Assembly (NCBI GenBank): GCA_014323865.1
Contig: JACONG010000005.1
Location: 9,435-73,434, forward strand
Source of the DNA: Rhodospirillales bacterium
GTDB taxonomy: Bacteria > Pseudomonadota > Alphaproteobacteria > SP197
Direction: 5' to 3'
DNA: 64,000 nt
Positions within the stretch are counted from its first letter, which is position 1. Each line of letters opens with the position of its first letter. Position numbers and translations under genes: made by a program. Positions 8,630 through 18,008 of the stretch are shown here, in pieces. The notes under the pieces were generated by a model. That model ran no database searches and was not told the origin of the DNA. It was given only the letters and a program-made list of their open reading frames with translations.

Positions 8630-10315
8630 ATGGCGAAGCACGTGTTCGACCGCGAGGTCGAGTTCATCATCATCGGCGCAGGTTCGGCGGGCTGTACGCT
8701 GGCGAACCGGCTTTCGGCCGACAGAGGGAATCGTGTCCTGCTGATCGAAGCGGGCCCGATGGACAACGCGCTCGACAGCTGGAAGATCCATATGCCGACG
8801 GCTTTCGCCCACCCGCTGGCCGACGACAAGTACAACTGGTTTTACCACTCGGAACCCGAGCCCTATCTGAACAACCGCGTCATCCATTGCCCGCGCGGCC
8901 GGGTGATCGGCGGCTCAAGCTCGATCAACGGCATGGTCTACATCCGTGGCCACGCCTTCGATTACGACAAGTGGGCCCAGCTCGGCTGCCAGGGTTGGTC
9001 CTACCGCGAGGTTCTCCCCTACTTCCGCAAGGCGGAGAACCACGACCGGGGCGCGGACGACTACCACGGTGGCGACGGCCCGCTTCACGTCACCTCGGGC
9101 CTGGTCGAACGCAACAAGCTCTATGGTGCCTTTATCGAGGCTGCGGTCCAGGCCGGCTACCACCAAAGCCAGGACCTCAACGGCATCCGCCAGGAAGGCA
9201 TCGGCCGGATGGACCGCACGACCCACAACGGGCGGCGCTGGAGCACGGCCACGGCCTACCTCAAGCCGGTCATGGGTCGCGCCAACCTCTCGGTCGACAC
9301 CCGCGCCTTCACCAATCGCATCCTGTTCGACGGCACGCAGACAGTCGGCGTGGAGTACGAACACGACGGTCGCACGAAGCGTGTGTGCGCCAGCCGCGAA
9401 GTCATCCTGAGTGGAGGTGCGATCAACTCGCCCGCCGTGCTGCAGCTCTCGGGTGTCGGCAACGCCGACGAACTCCAGACGCTCGGCATCGACGTTGTCC
9501 ACAACCTGCCCGGCGTGGGCGAGAACTTGCAGGACCATCTCGAGGTCTTCGTGCAGCATGAGTGCACGCAGCCGATCAGCCTGCTCAACCACCTCACACC
9601 CTTCGGCAAGCTCAAGGTTGGCGTGCGCTGGTTCCTGACAAAAGATGGGCCAGCCGAGACCAATCACATGGACGTCGGCGGTTTCATCCGCAGCCGCCCC
9701 AGTATCGAGCATCCCGACATCCAGTACCATTTTCTGCCGATGGCGATGACGTACGACGCCTTCAACATCAACAAGATCCACGGCTACCAGGCCATGGTCG
9801 ACATGATGCGCCCTCTGAGCCGCGGTTATGTGAAGATCAAAAGCGCCGACCCGCGCAAGCAACCGGAGATCCTCTTCAACTATCTCAAGGAGGACGAGGA
9901 CGTGCGCTGTCTGCGCGACGGCACGCGCCTGACCCGCGAGATCCTCGCGCAATCCGCCTTCGACCCCTACCGCGGCAAGGAGCTGTGGCCGGGCAAGGAG
10001 AACCAGACAGACGAGGAACTCGACGCCTGGATCCGTGAGACCGCCGAGTCGAGCTACCACCCTTCCTGCTCGTGCAAGATGGGGCCGGACCGCGACGTCA
10101 TGGCGGTGGTCGACCCCGATCTCAAGGTGCACGGTCTGCAGAACCTGCGCGTCGTCGACGCCTCGATCATGCCCAATGTGGTCTCGGGCAACCTCAACGC
10201 CCCGACCATCATGATCGCCGAAAAGACCGCCGACAAAATCCTTGGCAATGCGCCTCCCCCACCCTCGGACGCGCCTGTGTGGGTGCACCCGGACTGGGAA
10301 CACGAGCAGCGTTAG
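8630..10315 (+). CDS. betA: GMC-family oxidoreductase, choline dehydrogenase-like
   Basis: A 561-residue flavoprotein, the usual BetA length. The FAD-binding GAGSAG is at residues 16-21 and the GMC signature with GGSSSIN at 94-100. The catalytic pair His477 (SYHPSCSCKMG) and Asn521 (SGNLNAPT) has the spacing seen in choline oxidase and dehydrogenase. The expected reaction is FAD-linked oxidation of choline to betaine aldehyde, or oxidation of a related alcohol. GGGGGTGA precedes the ATG. No betB aldehyde dehydrogenase or betI lies beside it, so the substrate may differ from choline. A broken GMC paralogue is at 13969-14578. Confidence 0.85.
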   Translation: MAKHVFDREVEFIIIGAGSAGCTLANRLSADRGNRVLLIEAGPMDNALDSWKIHMPTAFAHPLADDKYNWFYHSEPEPYLNNRVIHCPRGRVIGGSSSINGMVYIRGHAFDYDKWAQLGCQGWSYREVLPYFRKAENHDRGADDYHGGDGPLHVTSGLVERNKLYGAFIEAAVQAGYHQSQDLNGIRQEGIGRMDRTTHNGRRWSTATAYLKPVMGRANLSVDTRAFTNRILFDGTQTVGVEYEHDGRTKRVCASREVILSGGAINSPAVLQLSGVGNADELQTLGIDVVHNLPGVGENLQDHLEVFVQHECTQPISLLNHLTPFGKLKVGVRWFLTKDGPAETNHMDVGGFIRSRPSIEHPDIQYHFLPMAMTYDAFNINKIHGYQAMVDMMRPLSRGYVKIKSADPRKQPEILFNYLKEDEDVRCLRDGTRLTREILAQSAFDPYRGKELWPGKENQTDEELDAWIRETAESSYHPSCSCKMGPDRDVMAVVDPDLKVHGLQNLRVVDASIMPNVVSGNLNAPTIMIAEKTADKILGNAPPPPSDAPVWVHPDWEHEQR

Positions 10316-10397
10316 AAGGACGCACCACGCTTCGGAAAGATCGATGAGGAGTTGTTTCTCTACAACTGGAAGCGCGTCCTTCAGATTGTTGAACTCG

Positions 10398-10814
10398 TGT
10401 TTGGTGGAGACGGTGACGATGTGATCGTTAACGTCAACTTCGCAGAAGGCGGGGCCGGCGACGACGAAATCAACAGCGGAGAAGGCTAAGGTGACGACGT
10501 TGTCCAAGGAGGAGTGGCAACGACAAGCTCAATGGCGACCAAGACGACGATACGCTGTGACGGGCGAGACCGGCTCAGACGTGTTCCGCTTCTGTGGCAA
10601 TGGCCCCGGAGAGGATGTGGTCACGGACTTTAGCCTCGCCGAGAACGATGTGATCGATCTTTCAGGCCTTTCCGACATCGATGGCTTCAACGACCTGATG
10701 GCCGATCATCTGTCGACCGATGGAACCAGTGTCGTGATCTCGGACGACGGCGGCGACAGCATCATCGTCATCGCAAACCAAACGCACTTCATCGAAGAGG
10801 ACTTCCTGTTCTGA
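10398..10814 (+). pseudogene. RTX / serralysin-type C-terminal remnant
   Basis: Pieces of a calcium-binding RTX protein lie in different frames. FGGDGDDVIVN and GGAGDDEINSGEG run into a TAA at about 10488-10490. GNDKLNGDQDDDTL is in another frame, followed by GETGSDVFRFCGNGPGEDVV, DFSLAENDVIDLSGL and IDGFNDL to the TGA at 10812-10814. The last part is the secreted-protease/haemolysin C-terminal domain used for type I secretion. The 5' part of the gene is missing and no secretion genes are near, so this is a leftover exoprotein tail. Confidence 0.75.
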
Positions 10815-10824
10815 CCACGGCCAC

Positions 10825-11937
10825 TTAGGCGTAAACTGCTACCGGCTCGCCCAGCTGCTCAAGCTCAGGTTCCACCCCGAGTCCCGGCAGCGCCGGTGCT
10901 GCAGTCATGCCGCTTTCGTTGCGTGAACCTTGGCCCGGTGCAATGTCATCGACCAGATGGTCGTGGGCGATCCAGCTCGCCAGTCGGTTGGCTTCGGGCG
11001 TCGAGTGCGCCAGATGCATGGCGGCGGTGTCGACGAGCACGGTGCCGCCGACGTCTTCGATGTGCATCTGCCAGCCGACGCTGACGCCGAAGTCGCGCAC
11101 CTGGCGTGCCCGGGTGAGCCCGCCCAGGCGGTTGGGCTTCACCTTTACGCCCTCGCAGGCGCCGGCGCCATGGGCAGCAACATGATCGGTGAAGCCGTGC
11201 AAGCATTCGTCCAGCATGATCGGCTGGCGGGTGTTGCGGCGCACGTGGATCGACTGGTCCATCGTCTCGCAGGGCTGCTCGAACCAGCCCGGTGCGATAT
11301 CAGATACCGCGTTCATCACCTCGATAGCGACACCCGGCGTCCAGGCGCGGTTGCTATCGAAGGTAACGCGTTCGTCGGACGGCAGGCTGTCCATCACGGC
11401 GCTGATCCGGGCGATATCACCGGTGATATCGGTGCCGCCAACCTTGCAGGAATGTACGGTGTAGCTCTTCGCGCGGGCATCGGCGATGTATCCCACCATC
11501 TCGTCGGGGGTGCCGGTCGAGATCGAGCTGTTGGTCAGGATCACCCCGCTCTCGCGCCCGCCAAGCAGATCGCAGACCGGCAGTCCGGCCGCCTTGCCAA
11601 GGATATCCCAGCAGGCGATGTCGATCGGGGACTTCACATAAGGATGGCCCGGCAGGGCGACATCCATGAGACGGTTGAGCACGTCGATCCGGCAGGGATC
11701 GGTGCCCAGGATGACCGGCGCCAGCTCCTCAAGTCCAGCACGGACGCCGCGGCCGAAGGCCGGCAGATAGGTCGAGCCCCAGGGACAGCCCTCACCCCAA
11801 CCGCTGACACCGTTGTCCGTGTCGAGGCGAACGATGGTACTATCGAGCCGCTCGAACTTCAGGCGCCCGCCCGAGAGCCAGTAGGGTTTCGCGAGCGGCA
11901 GATCGAGGTGCCACACCGTCAGGCGTGTGACCCTCAC
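10825..11937 (-). CDS. Enolase-superfamily epimerase/dehydratase, hydroxyproline-betaine epimerase-like
   Basis: A 370-residue mandelate racemase/muconate-lactonizing family protein. Metal ligands are the Asp in VTFDSNRAW, the Glu in WFEQPC and the Asp/Glu in MLDECLHG. Candidate catalytic lysines are in HSCKVGG (second strand) and GVKVKPNRLGG (sixth strand). The sequence and its 4-base overlap with a Rieske oxygenase resemble the 4R-hydroxyproline betaine 2-epimerase (HpbD) neighbourhood, where betaine epimerisation precedes N-demethylation. That specific function is inferred; cis-3-hydroxyproline dehydratase or another MLE activity is possible. A degraded paralogue lies at 44254-44592. Confidence 0.75.
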   Translation of the reverse strand: MRVTRLTVWHLDLPLAKPYWLSGGRLKFERLDSTIVRLDTDNGVSGWGEGCPWGSTYLPAFGRGVRAGLEELAPVILGTDPCRIDVLNRLMDVALPGHPYVKSPIDIACWDILGKAAGLPVCDLLGGRESGVILTNSSISTGTPDEMVGYIADARAKSYTVHSCKVGGTDITGDIARISAVMDSLPSDERVTFDSNRAWTPGVAIEVMNAVSDIAPGWFEQPCETMDQSIHVRRNTRQPIMLDECLHGFTDHVAAHGAGACEGVKVKPNRLGGLTRARQVRDFGVSVGWQMHIEDVGGTVLVDTAAMHLAHSTPEANRLASWIAHDHLVDDIAPGQGSRNESGMTAAPALPGLGVEPELEQLGEPVAVYA

Positions 11938-13046
11938 GCCGGGACGCCCATGGCCTCGCGATACCAGCCGTAGATCGCGGCAATCGAGTGTTCACTCAGC
12001 GCGCCGCCCTTGGGATCAATCACCAGTGGGCCCGGCTCGTAGTAGCCGCTCTCCAGCCCGCGCTGGACCGCCTCCACGATCGAGATGTCTTCGGTCACCG
12101 TGGTCTCCAGGTCCTGCTGGGCAAGCTTGTCGATCCGCTCGGAGGTCTCGCCGCCGGGTGTGAACCAGCCGCGTTTCACGGTCACGCTGCTGTGGTCGTT
12201 GGCCTGCCAGTGGTAGATGTTGAGTACACTGCCCGGATAGACCTGAAAGGAAATCGTCGGCCAGAGGTACCAGGAGCTGTACTCGGCCGCGTGCGGATTG
12301 GGCACGTCGATCGCGTAGGTCATCTTCTCGGTCGCGACCGATTGGGTGACGTGGCGCAGACTGTAGCCGGTCGGCACGATATCGTAGTTGTCGGGATCGA
12401 TGATGCCGCTGACGAAGGTCGGGTGGCGCAGCTTGCAGTGATAACACTCGCTGTAGTTCTCGACCGACACCTTCCAGTTGCAGGCCTCTTCAACCGGAAT
12501 GACGGCAACCTGCTTCAGCGCGTCAATCTCCGGCAGGAACTCCCGCATGGCCGCCTCCACACCGGGGTACCAGTCGGCCATCGGTGCGGCATCGGGATCG
12601 AGGTTCACGAACACGAAGCTGCAGAACACCTCGGTCTTTACCTCGCGCAAACGAATGCAGTTGCGGTCGAAGCCGGGCACGCGATCCTCGCCCGGCGCGC
12701 TTTTCAGGCTGCCGTCGAGATCGTAGCGCCAGCCGTGATAGGGGCAGATGATGAAGGGTCGACTGCCCCGCCCCTCGACCAGCTCGTGCGCCCGGTGGCG
12801 GCAGACGTTGTGGAAACACCGAATGCTGCCGGCGCGGTCGCGCACCGCAAACAGATGGGCCTTTCCGACCGAGAACGTGACGTAGTCGCCCGCCTTTGCG
12901 AGTTCGCCGGAATGACAGGCGAACTGCCACGTGCGCGCAAAAATCGCGCTTTGCTCAAGCTCGAAGACTCCGGGATCTGTGTACCAGTGCGCATCAAGCG
13001 CCATGACGGGAGCGGTGGTGTCGCGCGTGTTTGCCTGAACCGCCAT
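11934..13046 (-). CDS. Rieske non-haem iron oxygenase alpha subunit, betaine-demethylase-like
   Basis: A 370-residue ring-hydroxylating-type oxygenase subunit. The Rieske [2Fe-2S] ligands are in CRHRAHELVEG and CPYHGW, and the mononuclear iron site is in SVENYSECYHCKLRHPTF. Relatives with this layout include glycine-betaine and stachydrine (proline betaine) demethylases, which remove N-methyl groups as formaldehyde. A ferredoxin reductase partner is not in the window. It is the first gene of a two-gene unit with the enolase-superfamily gene, and is divergent from 13144. Substrate assignment rests on context. Confidence 0.8.
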   Translation of the reverse strand: MAVQANTRDTTAPVMALDAHWYTDPGVFELEQSAIFARTWQFACHSGELAKAGDYVTFSVGKAHLFAVRDRAGSIRCFHNVCRHRAHELVEGRGSRPFIICPYHGWRYDLDGSLKSAPGEDRVPGFDRNCIRLREVKTEVFCSFVFVNLDPDAAPMADWYPGVEAAMREFLPEIDALKQVAVIPVEEACNWKVSVENYSECYHCKLRHPTFVSGIIDPDNYDIVPTGYSLRHVTQSVATEKMTYAIDVPNPHAAEYSSWYLWPTISFQVYPGSVLNIYHWQANDHSSVTVKRGWFTPGGETSERIDKLAQQDLETTVTEDISIVEAVQRGLESGYYEPGPLVIDPKGGALSEHSIAAIYGWYREAMGVPA

Positions 13047-13143
13047 CGTGCCGATCTCCAGACAGGATATGATGGATTCTCATAACTCCGTTTGGGTCAA
13101 GAATCACTCGGAATTCCACCCAAAGAACAATCTTGGCGTTACA

Positions 13144-13422
13144 ATGCACTCAATCAAACACACCTGCCGGAGCATGAGGCGATGGCTTGCCACGCAGCGC
13201 CATCGCGGCAAACGTGCTGCCGACGCTTTCCTGAAGGCCGCAACGGAGCAGGCCGAGCGCTTGCGTTACCAGCGCACCCTGCAAGTTATCGAACGCGGGA
13301 TGGCGATGACAGATGATAACGACGGAGACAGCGTGCAGTCGGCGTTGCTCGTACTCTGCCAGAACCTCACCGGCAACCTCGGCACAACCGCCGGACAGCA
13401 ACAACGGGCTGGCGCGGCTTGA
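13144..13422 (+). CDS. Hypothetical basic protein
   Basis: A 92-residue frame starting at ATG 13144 (the frame is open from 13048). The N-terminal half is strongly basic and helical (MRRWLATQRHRGKRAADAFL, then a helix with RYQRTLQVIERGMAM); the tail is acidic, then polar. No family is recognised with confidence. It sits between the divergent Rieske operon and the thioesterase gene, and an opposing 84-codon frame covers the same bases. Confidence 0.3.
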   Translation: MHSIKHTCRSMRRWLATQRHRGKRAADAFLKAATEQAERLRYQRTLQVIERGMAMTDDNDGDSVQSALLVLCQNLTGNLGTTAGQQQRAGAA

Positions 13423-13477
13423 GCGAAGTCGCTAGATCACGCTACCGAGCGCTTCAGCCGATCCAGAGACCTCCGCC

Positions 13478-13960
13478 ATGACCGATACTGCGCCCTTTCC
13501 CGCGCTCCGCACCCACGTTCTCGCCGAACATGTCGACCACAACGGCCACATGGGCATCCGGGCCTATACGCGGCTGTTCGACGAGGCGACGACCCCGTTC
13601 TACGTCCACCTTGGCATATCACGCGATGCAGTGAAGAATGCCGGCGGCACAATCTTCGCCCTGCAGGACACCGCCTGGTACCGCCGCGAGGTGATGCAGG
13701 GCGATCCGCTCCTGATCACAGGCCAGCTGATTGACTTCGACAATAACAAGGTCGTGAGTTTCCTCACCATGCAGCAGATGCGTGACGACTACGTCGCCGC
13801 CTGCTTCGAGATCATCGAGGTCTTCATCGACTGGGAAACGCGCAAGCCTGGCGCCTTCCCGGAGACCATCATGACCCGGCTGGCCGAGGTGCAGGCCGAG
13901 CAGAGCCATCTCGAGCGCCCGCGGTTCTCGGGCCGGGGCGTCGAACTCAAGCGCAAGTAG
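13478..13960 (+). CDS. Hotdog-fold acyl-CoA thioesterase
   Basis: A 160-residue protein of the 4-hydroxybenzoyl-CoA thioesterase family. The motif VDHNGHMGIRAYTRLFDEA corresponds to the catalytic D-x-x-GHM region. It most resembles thioesterases found in carnitine/betaine gene clusters, where they hydrolyse betainyl-CoA or other acyl-CoA products, but the substrate is inferred from the neighbouring betaine-type enzymes. A broken GMC oxidoreductase gene follows 8 bases downstream, suggesting a former operon. Confidence 0.7.
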   Translation: MTDTAPFPALRTHVLAEHVDHNGHMGIRAYTRLFDEATTPFYVHLGISRDAVKNAGGTIFALQDTAWYRREVMQGDPLLITGQLIDFDNNKVVSFLTMQQMRDDYVAACFEIIEVFIDWETRKPGAFPETIMTRLAEVQAEQSHLERPRFSGRGVELKRK

Positions 13961-13968
13961 CCGGACGC

Positions 13969-14578
13969 ATGGCCGCTGCCCGGCGTACCTTCGACATCGC
14001 CGTCATCGGCGGCGGCACACCTACCTCTTACCTCTGCTTCCGCTAGTCCTCCGGCCATGCCGACTTGCCCGGCAGGTGACATGTTCGCGCTGGTCAACAA
14101 CCGCAGCGACTGGCACACGATGGGCAAGATACTGGGCGGCATTGTGGTCTGCAATCAACAAACCGTTTTCAGAAGGCTTCGTGGCGCTCAATTCGCCCGA
14201 TCTCGCCGTCGTGCGCCAGTCGACCTAGCTGAAGACGCGGATCGCCGCGAGCCTGCTTGATTTCGGTTACACGCGGCAGTGGTTCTTCGATCGCTTGGTA
14301 ACACCGGGCATGAATGTTGCCGCCCTGATGGCAGACCGCCCTGCCCTGCGCGACTGGGCGCGTGAACACGCCCCCGGAAGCCGGCATGCCAGCGCCACCT
14401 GCCGGATGGGCCGCACCGACGATTCCAAGGCCGCCACCGACCTGGCAGGCCGGGTCATCGGCGTCAACGGCCTCAGCATCGCGGATGCCTCGATCATGGC
14501 GTGCGTGGTCAACGCCACAACCTCATCACCATCATGATCGGCGAGAAGATCGCCGACGGTCTGCTGAAGACAACCTGA
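13969..14578 (+). pseudogene. GMC oxidoreductase remnant
   Basis: The start (AAARRTFDIAVIGGG) is an FAD-binding N-terminus that stops after about 25 codons. After a large deletion the C-terminal domain appears in pieces: VALNSPDLAVVRQST then TAG, LKTRIAASLLDFGY, HASATCRMGRTDDS and DLAGRVIGVNGLSIADASIM. A final frameshift gives ITIMIGEKIADGLLKTT and TGA at 14576-14578. GMC proteins are 500-560 residues; about 200 codons remain. It follows the thioesterase gene and was probably cotranscribed with it. Confidence 0.8.
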
Positions 14579-14580
14579 CC

Positions 14581-14684
14581 TGTGATACCGGGCGACCGAA
14601 GGGAGAGCCGGGACCTCGACAGGGCAGCGCCGATCCCTCGAGGTCCCAGCCCTCTGCCCTTCAGTCTACAGCCGGGATGACACC
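14581..14684. repeat. REP-like palindromic intergenic element, copy 1
   Basis: A segment with a GAGAGCCGGGACCTCGA arm facing TCGAGGTCCC and ending in GCCGGGATGACAC. The same parts (terminal TGTCATCCCGG and its reverse complement, internal GAGAGCCGGGACCTC) recur at 53370-53475 and as a short copy at 30345-30372. It fits the dispersed palindromic elements found between genes in alphaproteobacteria. It fills the gap between the GMC remnant and the DUF3726 gene. Confidence 0.65.
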
Positions 14685-14706
14685 CGGGCAAAGGTCAGCG
14701 CTTGGT

Positions 14707-15303
14707 CTAGTCGTTGTCGTCGAGATTGGCTCCGGCGCCTTTGGCGCGGGACTCGTCGGTCGCTGGTGCGTAGGTCCTGTGCGCCAGCGTCATCAGCGTC
14801 GCCCATGCGGTTTCGTCGACCTCCGCCCGTGACAGCCACGGCTCCACCGGCAAGGCATCATGCTGTGCCGTGCAGCGCAGGTTGACGCCGGTATCGGCGT
14901 GAAGCGCCGCGCCGCCCGCTTTCATCGCCTCGTGAGAGACAACGACCGTTGCATCCTCCCAAGCGATCACGACACAACCCTCCTCGCGCACCACGAAGGC
15001 TGCGACAAGCAGGGGATGACCGACCTCGTCGAACGTCAAAGACTCATCACCCGCCAGGACATCCAGACTGTCACCCAGCAGCGCGCCGACACGCAGGGGA
15101 CAACGTTGCGCACGATCCCAGTCGCTGCAGCAGCATGTTTCAGCCGCCGTCAGGTGCCCGGCCAGCAGACGTCCACCGTCTTCACCGCGGGCGCAGAGCC
15201 AGCGTGCCGCCTTGCCCGCTTCCTCCGCCATGCCCCAGGGGCAACCGATGCCGCGCGCGGCCTTCTTGGCCATGGCATCAAGTTCGTTGAACGACACCTT
15301 CAC
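14707..15303 (-). CDS. DUF3726 family protein
   Basis: A 198-residue protein recognised as DUF3726 from the N-terminus (SFNELDAMAKKAARG, CPWGMAEEAGKAARWL). It has several Cys including a CCCSDW stretch, and no signal peptide or membrane segment. Its ATG overlaps the stop of the 572-residue gene upstream by four bases, so the two are translationally coupled. Function unknown. A phnW remnant lies on the other side of the partner gene. Confidence 0.75.
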   Translation of the reverse strand: MKVSFNELDAMAKKAARGIGCPWGMAEEAGKAARWLCARGEDGGRLLAGHLTAAETCCCSDWDRAQRCPLRVGALLGDSLDVLAGDESLTFDEVGHPLLVAAFVVREEGCVVIAWEDATVVVSHEAMKAGGAALHADTGVNLRCTAQHDALPVEPWLSRAEVDETAWATLMTLAHRTYAPATDESRAKGAGANLDDND

Positions 15304-17018
15304 GGCAGCACCGGGTAGGACCAGTCGTCGCGCGGCGCATCGGCAAGTTCATGAGGGAACGGCGCACCACGGTACATGTTGATCCGCACCCATCGATCCG
15401 ACTTCGGATCGAAATGGCTCGCCCCGAAGAAACTCAGCTTGCAGCGCAGCATGTCAATCGGCAGCAGGTCCGACGCGATCGTGTTGTCGCGAACTTCCGC
15501 ATAGGGGAAGCGCGCCATGGCCTGCACGCGCCGAACGGCATAGCGGTGTCGCGGATGGGCCAGCAGGAAGTCCGCGACTCTGCACTCGTCCTCCCAGGTG
15601 TCGATGGCCTGTCGCAGCGCCGCAACGTCCCGACCCGGCGCCAACGGCTGCTCGTAAGGCTCGATCGGCTCTTCGAAGCGCTCGCCCAGGCGCGGCTCCA
15701 ACTTTTCCTCGGAGACGTACCAGACGCGCGCCCGGCTTGCCGCCGCGCCCCAGTCGACATCGAGCGCCCAGCCGTAGTGCCGGTCGACCAAGGTGGAGAG
15801 CGTTCGCAATGGTTGCCCGCCATCGATACGGAACGCGGTCAGTTCGTCGGCGCTCATGGTGGGGGTGAGATCATCGACTAGATCGCCATAGGGCTCCAGG
15901 AGCAGCGAGACCAGCTGTTCCTGCCCCTCGAGCGAGAGACTGGCTTCGGCCCAGAGGTAGAGGCGATCCCAGGGCCGATCCTCGGCGAACGACTGGCCGC
16001 GGACATGCTCCGAGAGCTTCGCCAGATCGGCGTAGAGTGCGTCGAGCTTCTCGGCCTGCAGGGGATGCTCGCGCGGCCAAAGATCGGCATTCAGGCAGGC
16101 ACGCTCCAGCACCGTGCGAAACACGGCAATCTCCAGCTCGGAGGCGCGCTCGACCGATCGGACCCGCGCCAGCGCCGTTTCGCGCGCGGCGATCCAGTTG
16201 TTGAGCAACGCCGGGTGCGTGATCAGGAACGGCGCCATGCCGAGGCCCGTCGAGTTGCCGACACCGAAACGGCGGCGCACAGCAGGATCCATCGCCACGG
16301 CCGTCTCGGGTGACCTCGTGCGCGCCAAGTGCTCGACCAGGTCGAGCGTGAAGGCACGGATCAGCCAGACCGACAGCATCTCGGCCTGAAACGGCCCGGC
16401 GAACTCCGGCCGGGTACAGATCAGCTCGCGGTCGGCCGCACCGAACTTGCCGGAGCCGTAAACTGCCGTCGTGCGCATCAGGTAGCCGACCGCATTGATC
16501 CTGTCGGCATCGGGCTGGCGGCCGGCGGCAAGGCTTTCGATGACATGGTCGAACAGGCGCACCGACCGGTTGGCGCGGGAGACGGAGAGCTCACGCTCGC
16601 TGTAGCGGCCCGCCTCCTGAATCGGCACGTTGCGCGACAGCCGCTCAATGTCGTCATCAGTCGGCACACCGTCGAACAGTGCAAAGGTTGCGTCCCAGGC
16701 TTCGGCGATCACACGATCCGAGCGCAGGTCATCGGGCAGGTCATGGGCGAAAGCGACCAGGCTGTATGCGTTCTCCGGTCCGGCCGCAGTGTAGACGGCG
16801 ACACCGACACCCTTGTCGTCGATCGCGAAGCGCGGCCGGTTGAAGGTCCAGGCTTCGTCCCGCAGGCGCCGCAGCAGCGTGCGCATGAACGACAGGCGGC
16901 ACTGGTGGAAACTTCCCATGCGCGCCAGCCGCATGACCTGCTCGGGCGGGCGCAACGCGACATCTTGGGAAAGGGTGGCAATGTCCGTCAAGGAGTTATC
17001 CGTTCGATGGCGATCCAA
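15300..17018 (-). CDS. Conserved protein of unknown function, partner of DUF3726
   Basis: A 572-residue soluble, largely helical protein with no membrane segments. Notable blocks are INAVGYLMRTTAVYGSGKFG, a following FAGPFQAEMLSVWLIRAFTL, and VGNSTGLGMAPFLITHPAL near residue 260. These look like conserved active-site or binding loops, but I do not recognise a characterised family. It is the first gene of a two-gene unit with DUF3726, coupled by an ATGA overlap, and it is divergent from the phnW remnant across 17019-17155. Frame integrity over 1.7 kb in a region full of pseudogenes implies selection. Confidence 0.6.
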   Translation of the reverse strand: MDRHRTDNSLTDIATLSQDVALRPPEQVMRLARMGSFHQCRLSFMRTLLRRLRDEAWTFNRPRFAIDDKGVGVAVYTAAGPENAYSLVAFAHDLPDDLRSDRVIAEAWDATFALFDGVPTDDDIERLSRNVPIQEAGRYSERELSVSRANRSVRLFDHVIESLAAGRQPDADRINAVGYLMRTTAVYGSGKFGAADRELICTRPEFAGPFQAEMLSVWLIRAFTLDLVEHLARTRSPETAVAMDPAVRRRFGVGNSTGLGMAPFLITHPALLNNWIAARETALARVRSVERASELEIAVFRTVLERACLNADLWPREHPLQAEKLDALYADLAKLSEHVRGQSFAEDRPWDRLYLWAEASLSLEGQEQLVSLLLEPYGDLVDDLTPTMSADELTAFRIDGGQPLRTLSTLVDRHYGWALDVDWGAAASRARVWYVSEEKLEPRLGERFEEPIEPYEQPLAPGRDVAALRQAIDTWEDECRVADFLLAHPRHRYAVRRVQAMARFPYAEVRDNTIASDLLPIDMLRCKLSFFGASHFDPKSDRWVRINMYRGAPFPHELADAPRDDWSYPVLP

Positions 17019-17155
17019 GTCCTACGACCAAGCGAGTCCCCTTACAATGGCCGCACGATTCCCAGCCGAACGCAAGGCTGTCACGCCCCCGAGACGTGCG
17101 AACGACCTTCTGAGGGTGTGTTCGTCTAGACCAATTTCGTTGACTGGAGCCCGCC

Positions 17156-17893
17156 ATGTCCCACGCCCCGGATGTCTTCGACGATCCCTTCATGGGCGAG
17201 CCGTACCTCCTGACACCCATCCCTCTGACCACCAGTCGTGCGGTCAAGGAAGCCATGCTGAAGGACTGGGGCTCTTGGGATGGTGACTTCCGCGCGGTCA
17301 CACGTGCGGTCTGCGAGATGCTCGTCGATCTCGCCGGCGGTGCCGACGGCGTGCTCGACTGCGTTCCGATGCAGGGCAGCGGCAGCTTCATGGTCGAGGC
17401 TGTGCTGGCGTCATTCGTGCCACACGACGGCAAGGTGCTCGTCTTGGCCAACGGCACCTACGGCCTGCGGATTGCGCAGACAATGGACTGTTTCGGGCCC
17501 GCCTAAACGCTGATCGACAAGGGCGACTACCTGCCGCCGCGAGGCGAAGAGGTCGCCGCGGCACTCGCGGCCGGTCCCACGACCAGCCATGTCGTTGCCG
17601 TTCATTGCGAGACCAGTTCGGGGATCCTGAACCCGATCGAGGAGATTGCGGAGACCACACATGCCACGGGGCGCAAGCTGCTTGTCGACAGCATGGGCGT
17701 CTTCGGCGCCGTCGAACTCGACTACAGACGCATCAGCTACAACCTCCTGAAGGCCAAGGGGTTCATCATCTATTCGGGTAAGCTGACGGTGGTGGAGAGC
17801 TTCCGGGTGGGCTGCATCGGCCGCATGGACGAACACGTCATACGCCGTCTCGTGGCGGCCGCAAGGGATGCGCTAACGGAGATGACCGCCTGC
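17156..17893 (+). pseudogene. phnW: 2-aminoethylphosphonate-pyruvate transaminase (PhnW)-like, nonsense plus deletion
   Basis: The frame begins MSHAPDVFDDPFMGEPYLLT and shows the class V aminotransferase start (LLTPIPLTTSRAVKEAM) and QGSGSFMVEAVLAS, then TAA at 17504-17506. Downstream, in the same frame, the middle (SHVVAVHCETSSGILNPIEE to KLLVDSMGVFGAVELDY) jumps directly to the extreme C-terminus (GKLTVVESFRVGCIGRMDEH). About 130 residues, including the PLP lysine region, are deleted. It would have converted 2-aminoethylphosphonate and pyruvate to phosphonoacetaldehyde and alanine, feeding PhnX, whose intact gene is at 46530-47324. Confidence 0.8.
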
Positions 17894-18008
17894 GGCCGCA
17901 CTGGAAGAGCGTGCCAAGCTGGCGACCTGACGTGCTTTTCTTATGGCTCGAAAGTCGTTAGCGCAACGCCTACAAGGTGCCCCCAACCAAGTTCAACAGG
18001 ATACGACC

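Noticed and set aside
8915-10507. Long reverse-strand frame opposite betA, and similar long antisense frames opposite mrdA, mreB, ilvB, hflK and the kinase
   Set aside because: They are antisense shadows in high-GC DNA with no family resemblance, and the forward genes are well supported.
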